The notes under the pieces were generated by a model. The model saw nothing but the letters and a program-made list of their open reading frames with translations, had not been told where the DNA came from and made no database searches. The translations under genes and the position numbers were made by a program. DNA of 12,977 nt from an uncultured Butyricicoccus sp. (lineage in GTDB: Bacteria; Bacillota; Clostridia; Oscillospirales; Butyricicoccaceae): NCBI GenBank assembly GCA_900557315.1, contig USSI01000020.1, positions 1 through 12,977 on the forward strand, read 5' to 3'. Every line of letters begins with the position of its first letter. Within the stretch, counting starts at the first letter, position 1. Positions 9,367 to 12,977 of this stretch are shown piece by piece.

Positions 9367-10594
9367 TATGTTTCCTCCTGCCGCGCAGCCGACAATCCGG
9401 CAAGCCTGCCGGTTGACCACGCGATCTGTAAATTGAAGCCGCCTGTATAGGCGTCCACGTCGAGCACCTCGCCCGCGAAATACAGCCCTTCCACCTTCTT
9501 TGACTCCATGGTTTTGGGGCTGACCTCCTTGACCGACACGCCGCCCGTGGTAACGATCGCCTCCGCGATCGGACGCTTGCCCGATACCACAACCAGAAAA
9601 TGCTTGAGCGTATGCAGCAGCGACGCGCGCTGCGCTTTGGTGATTCCGTTGACCTTGGCACGCGGGTCGATCCCGGAGATGCGGATGACCTCAGGGATGA
9701 TCTTGCGCGGCAGCAGTTCGCCCAGCGCGTTGATAAAATCGCTGTTCTTGTGCTGATCGAAGTCGGAAAGCAGGCGTTTGTCCAGCGTTTTTTCGTCCAG
9801 AGCGGGTTTGAGGTCGATTTCGATATGGTACCCCTTGCTGCCGAAGTGCCGCATATGCGCGGACGCGGACAGGATAAGCGGCCCGGACAGCCCGAAGTGC
9901 GTGAACAGCATTTCGCCGAAGTCCGACCATATTTTTTGTTATCCTCGAAAACCGTCACCTGCACATTGCGCAGGCTCAGGCCCATCAGCTCCTCACAGCC
10001 GCCCGGGGTCACGAGCGGCACCAGCGACGGATTGGGCGGCACGACCGTATGCCCTGCCGCCTTGGCGAAGCGATAGCCGTCCCCGGTCGAGCCGGTCTGC
10101 GGATAGGATGCACCGCCGGTGGCGACGATCACACGGTCTGCCGGATACAGCCGGCCGCCGGCATATACGCCAACCGCCCGGCCGTCCTGTATCTCCAGCT
10201 GTCCAACCGTCCCCTGTATGATTTTAACACCGCTGCGTTTGACCCATGTAAAAAGCGCGTCAATTATGTCCGAAGATTTATCCGAAACCGGGAACACGCG
10301 GTTTCCCCGCTCGGTCTTGAGCAGCACGCCGTGCGCCTCAAAGAACGTCATCACGTCCGCCGGCGAAAAGCAGCCCAGCGCGGAATACAGAAAGCGTGGG
10401 TTCACCGGCACATTCTGCAAAACCGTCGCCGTGTCGCAGTTATTGCACACGTTGCAGCGGCCTTTGCCCGTGATAAACAGCTTGCGGCCGACCTTTTCAT
10501 TTGTTTCAAACAGCGTGACGCACGCGCCGTTTTCCGCTGCGGTACCCGCCGCCATCAACCCTGCTGCGCCGCCGCCGATTACAATGATATTCAA
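9366..10594 (-). pseudogene. BaiN/HI0933-family FAD oxidoreductase, frameshifted
   Basis: This is a flavoprotein of the HI0933/YhiN group, often annotated as aminoacetone oxidase or BaiN-like NAD(P)/FAD-dependent oxidoreductase; the physiological substrate is uncertain. The N-terminal half has the FAD-binding GGGAAGLMAAG (7-17), GKGRCNVCN (43-51) and VIVATGGASYPQTGSTGDGY. After about residue 221 (EDNKK) the frame is lost at an A6 tract (plus strand T6, 9932-9937). The remainder continues in another frame as WSDFGEMLFTHFGLSGP and runs to GEVLDVDAYTGGFNLQIAWSTGRLAG. Adding one base gives 409 residues, the normal family length, so nothing else is missing. The start is a TTG overlapping the regulator's TGA (TTGA), with GGAGG upstream. 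It may be a sequencing indel, a real loss of function, or a slippage site. Confidence 0.88.
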
Positions 10595-11460
10595 CGGGCA
10601 TCGTCCTCCGGTTTTTCATATACGTCATATTCTTCCCAGATGCGTTCCAGCTTATTGAAGGTGTGCTCGATCTCGTCCCGACGGCTCATGCCCGCCGCGA
10701 CGATCAGCGCGTTGATGACCGACAGCGGCGCGACAAGTGAATCGACAAAGCTTGCCATATCGCTGCGCGCCAATAGCAGATGGTCGGCCACGCGCGCCAG
10801 CGGCGACAGATGGGAATCGGTCAGCGCGATCACGCGCGCGCCGCGGTCGCGTGCATACTGCATCGCGCTGAGCGTGCGTTTGGAGTAGCGCGGGAAGCTG
10901 ACGCCGACCAGCACGTCCCCCGGCCCGATGCGCAGCACCTGCTCAAAAATCTCACTGGCGCTGTTGGTGCGCACCAGCGTCACATTATCAAACAAAAGGT
11001 TGAAGTAAAACCCTAAGAAATTGGACAATGCGCTCGAAGAACGCACGCCAAGAATGTAAATGCGTCTTGCACTGGTCAGGGCATCGACCGCGCCCTGAAA
11101 CGCTTCCCGGTCAATTTCATCCAGCGTCATACGGATCATGTCCATATCCGCGTGCAGCACGGTTTGCAGCACATCGCGGCCGCCCATGCGGTCGCTCGAC
11201 ACCTCCATGCGCTGCACCGAGGTCAGTTTGTTGCGGATCATCTCCTGCAATGCGCGCTGCAGATGCGGGTAGCCGTCATAGCCCAGCTCGGTCGCAAAGC
11301 GTACCACCGTGGACTCGCTCACACCGACCGTCTGTCCCAGCCTGCTCGCGGTCATAAACGCCGCTTTATCATAATGCTCCAAAATAAACCGCGCGATCTG
11401 CTTCTGCCCCTTGGAAAAGCCGGGCAGGTCGCTCTGGATTTTGCTGATTAGATCATTCAT
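10591..11460 (-). CDS. RpiR/MurR-family transcriptional regulator
   Basis: The 289-residue protein has the standard architecture of sugar-phosphate-responsive regulators. An N-terminal HTH_6 domain covers about 1-77, with the recognition region MTASRLGQTVGVSESTVVRFATELGYDGY at 36-64. A C-terminal SIS domain (about 127-255) contains YILGVRSSSALSNFLG and DVLVGVSFPRYSKRTL, the usual sugar-phosphate pocket segments. I chose the ATG at 11460 (MNDLISKIQSDL) over the frame start at 11490, because an AGGAG site lies about 10 nt upstream of it. No sugar-metabolism gene is nearby. It heads a unit of housekeeping genes and is translationally coupled to the oxidoreductase (TTGA overlap). The promoter region carries repeated TTGCA/TGCAA half-sites, so autoregulation is likely. 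The effector is unknown. Confidence 0.92.
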   Translation of the reverse strand: MNDLISKIQSDLPGFSKGQKQIARFILEHYDKAAFMTASRLGQTVGVSESTVVRFATELGYDGYPHLQRALQEMIRNKLTSVQRMEVSSDRMGGRDVLQTVLHADMDMIRMTLDEIDREAFQGAVDALTSARRIYILGVRSSSALSNFLGFYFNLLFDNVTLVRTNSASEIFEQVLRIGPGDVLVGVSFPRYSKRTLSAMQYARDRGARVIALTDSHLSPLARVADHLLLARSDMASFVDSLVAPLSVINALIVAAGMSRRDEIEHTFNKLERIWEEYDVYEKPEDDAR

Positions 11461-11501
11461 TTCCTGTCTCTCCTGCAAACATACCTGCATTTTGCCTTTC
11501 T

Positions 11502-11530
11502 ATTGTAAGCGGTTTTGCAGAATAATGCAA
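11502..11530 (-). promoter_or_regulatory. Candidate promoter for the rpiR-to-S1 unit
   Basis: The minus strand has TACAAT as -10 (11502-11507, five of six consensus bases) and TTGCAT as -35 (11525-11530, three of six), separated by 17 bp. The expected start is near 11495, leaving a leader of about 35 nt. The -35 lies on top of one of the TTGCA half-sites, which fits a repressor or self-repressor. This is a consensus-based inference. Confidence 0.5.
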
Positions 11531-11560
11531 GATGTTTTGCATCAATCCTGCAAATTTGCA
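11515..11560. promoter_or_regulatory. Cluster of five TTGCA/TGCAA half-sites, likely operator
   Basis: On the plus strand the half-sites alternate strictly: TTGCA (11515-11519), TGCAA (11526-11530), TTGCA (11537-11541), TGCAA (11549-11553) and TTGCA (11556-11560). The first three start exactly 11 bp apart, about one helical turn. The last two form the perfect palindrome CTGCAAATTTGCAG (11548-11561), which lies in the final codons of the rluB-type gene. The cluster covers the candidate -35 and the spacer of the regulator's promoter. It most likely binds the RpiR-type regulator encoded just downstream, but this is inferred from position only. Confidence 0.5.
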
Positions 11561-12267
11561 GCGTTTCTCTGCAGGTAGGCAAGTTCCGCGTCCGTCAGTT
11601 CGCGCCATGCGCCGGATTTCAGTTTCGGGTCGAGCGGAAGCTCTCCAATCGCCACTCGCTTGAGCCGCCGCACTTCCAGCCCACACTGTTCGCACATTTT
11701 TCGGATCTGGCGGTTGCGCCCCTCATGGATGGTCAGGCGCAGTTTGGCGCTCTGTCCGTCCTGCTCCAAAATGACCACGTCCGCCGGGCGGATTGCATAT
11801 CCGTCGATCGTCATCGGCTCGGACAGGCGCGGGATATTGTCCAGCCGCCCGCGCACGCACACCTCGTAATGCTTTTCCACCTCGTGCCGCGGATGGGTCA
11901 GCGCGTTTACCAGCTCGCCGTCATTGGTGAGCAGCAGCAGGCCCTCGGAGTTATAGTCCAGCCGCCCGACCGGCACAACGCGCGCGCCGCAGCCGCGCAC
12001 CAGGTCGGCAACGGTTTTGCGGCCGTGCTCGTCCTTAAGCGTGGTCACATAGCCGCGCGGCTTGTACAGCAGCAGATATTTTTTCTCCTCGGACATACCG
12101 ATCGGCTTGCCGTCGATCTGTATCCGGTCGCGATGGGTATCTGCCCGGTCGCCCAGCGACGCCGGATGGCCGTTGACGGTCACACGGCCATCTGTTATCC
12201 ATTTTTCCGCCTCGCGGCGCGAGCAAAGCCCCGCCTGCGCGAGTATTTTCTGCAGTCTTTCTTCCAA
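11542..12267 (-). CDS. rluB: RluB-type 23S rRNA pseudouridine synthase
   Basis: This enzyme isomerises a uridine in 23S rRNA (the position modified by RluB near the peptidyl transferase centre). An N-terminal S4 RNA-binding domain, EERLQKILAQAGLCSRREAE, is followed by the RsuA/RluB/RluE/RluF-type catalytic domain. That domain carries the GRLDYNSEGLLLLTNDG motif, whose Asp (residue 104 from my start) is the catalytic residue. The EGRNRQIRKMCE block follows. I prefer the TTG at 12267: GGGAGG lies 6 nt upstream and the protein then starts like other family members (241 residues). A GTG at 12297, overlapping the upstream TGA, would add ten residues and also has a GGAG nearby. The last codons contain a palindrome that may belong to the next promoter. 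Confidence 0.93.
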   Translation of the reverse strand: MEERLQKILAQAGLCSRREAEKWITDGRVTVNGHPASLGDRADTHRDRIQIDGKPIGMSEEKKYLLLYKPRGYVTTLKDEHGRKTVADLVRGCGARVVPVGRLDYNSEGLLLLTNDGELVNALTHPRHEVEKHYEVCVRGRLDNIPRLSEPMTIDGYAIRPADVVILEQDGQSAKLRLTIHEGRNRQIRKMCEQCGLEVRRLKRVAIGELPLDPKLKSGAWRELTDAELAYLQRNAANLQD

Positions 12268-12293
12268 TGTTGTCCTCCCATGCTGTCTATCTG

Positions 12294-12977
12294 TCACGAT
12301 TCTCCGAAAATCCGGTCAAGGATACGCTCCGGCAGGCTCTTTTCCTCCGCCGGCAGCAGCGCCGCGCCGCCGTATACGAGCGCGTCGCGTGCGAGCGCCT
12401 TGTCCCCAATCCGGTATTCAATCTGCCCTGCGTTCGCGGTCCTTACCACGGGCGCATAACAGATTTTTTCGCCATAGCGCACCGTCTGTATCTTCTCCCG
12501 CTCGCCCGGCAGAAGATATGCGGTCACTGTATTCTGCGCAACGAGCGGCACGCTGTCCACATCCCCGCCAAACACACGAAGCGTTGTGATCTCGTCGCCT
12601 GCTTCATGCAGGGTGACCTCCTCGTATTGGGCAAAGCCCGCGTCAAGCATTGCCATGTGGTCGTTCCAGTCGTCAGGGTCGTTGAGCGTAACCGCAATCA
12701 GCGTGCGCCCGTTGCGCTCGGCAGCGGACACCAGGCAGCGCCCCGCCGCGCGGGTATAGCCGGTTTTGACGCCGATCGCCCCGTCGTACATACTCAGCAG
12801 GCGGTTATGGTTGCTCAGCGTGCGCTCGCCCACCGTATAGGTCCCGGTCGAGACAATCTGCCGGAACACCGGGTCGCGCAGCGCAGCGGCGGTGATCTCT
12901 GCCAGCTCACGCGCGGTGGTATAATGCGTATCACTGGGCAGGCCGTTCGGATTGTCAAAATGCGTGTCGGTCAGCCC
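12294..12977 (-). CDS. dacF: D-alanyl-D-alanine carboxypeptidase, C-terminal part (DacF type)
   Basis: Only the last 227 residues are in the window; the gene continues past the right edge, so the SxxK and SxN active-site motifs are not visible. This penicillin-binding protein (S11 peptidase family) trims the terminal D-Ala from peptidoglycan stem peptides outside the membrane. Seen here are the GLTDTHFDNPNGLPSDTHYTTARELA stretch and the third active-site motif KTG (12759-12767) in GVKTGYTRAAGRCLVSAAERNG. A PBP5_C-like beta domain follows. The end, KSLPERILDRIFGES, could be the short amphipathic anchor helix common in this family. The TGA lies 26 nt before the preferred rluB start, so the two are probably co-transcribed. 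Choosing DacF over DacB or DacA is based on overall resemblance and is uncertain. Confidence 0.88.
   Translation of the reverse strand, partial: GLTDTHFDNPNGLPSDTHYTTARELAEITAAALRDPVFRQIVSTGTYTVGERTLSNHNRLLSMYDGAIGVKTGYTRAAGRCLVSAAERNGRTLIAVTLNDPDDWNDHMAMLDAGFAQYEEVTLHEAGDEITTLRVFGGDVDSVPLVAQNTVTAYLLPGEREKIQTVRYGEKICYAPVVRTANAGQIEYRIGDKALARDALVYGGAALLPAEEKSLPERILDRIFGES

Noticed and set aside
8891..9930. A long C-terminal extension of the flavoprotein frame, making a 567-residue protein
   Set aside because: After the A6 tract the translation becomes Arg/Cys/Ser-rich nonsense overlapping the true C-terminal half and cmk in another frame. The real continuation is in the adjacent frame.
10049..10888. 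A 279-codon plus-strand open frame opposite the flavoprotein and regulator genes
   Set aside because: It crosses two real genes in antisense and has no recognisable domain or ribosome site, so it is a shadow frame.

Overview
The window reads as a chromosomal housekeeping segment of a G+C-rich, spore-forming, Gram-positive Clostridia member, probably in the Oscillospiraceae/Butyricicoccaceae neighbourhood. The taxon is an inference from three features: an IspH-ribosomal protein S1 fusion (a known clostridial arrangement), a YunB-type sporulation protein, and a ligA-gatC-gatA-gatB cluster. All recognisable genes are on the minus strand, so transcription runs right to left. I see no mobile element, CRISPR array, rRNA or complete tRNA.

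In transcription order the layout is as follows. (1) The C-terminal part of a DacF-type D-alanyl-D-alanine carboxypeptidase enters from the right edge, followed closely by an RluB-type 23S rRNA pseudouridine synthase. (2) An 81-bp spacer carries a plausible promoter and an ordered cluster of TTGCA/TGCAA half-sites. It leads into a tightly packed unit: a RpiR/MurR-type regulator, a BaiN/HI0933-type flavoprotein that is frameshifted in this sequence, cytidylate kinase (cmk), a PlsC-type acyltransferase and the IspH-S1 fusion. Junctions here overlap or are only a few bases apart (TTGA, TAATG, 4-nt gap, ATGA). The unit ends at a strong intrinsic terminator. (3) yunB follows alone. (4) A plausible promoter then precedes ligA-gatC-gatA-gatB, which ends about 80 bp from the left edge.

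Functionally, the middle unit joins nucleotide supply (cmk), phospholipid acylation (plsC), isoprenoid precursor synthesis (ispH) and translation (S1). The left unit joins DNA ligation and repair (LigA) with the GatCAB amidotransferase, which makes Gln-tRNA(Gln) and/or Asn-tRNA(Asn) by transamidation.

Most of the region is ordinary core genome. The points that deserve a second look are a near-ideal internal Shine-Dalgarno and ATG exactly at the IspH/S1 junction, a helically phased TTGCA/TGCAA cluster over the regulator's promoter, and a one-base frameshift at an A6 tract in the flavoprotein gene. I found no convincing wholly new system.
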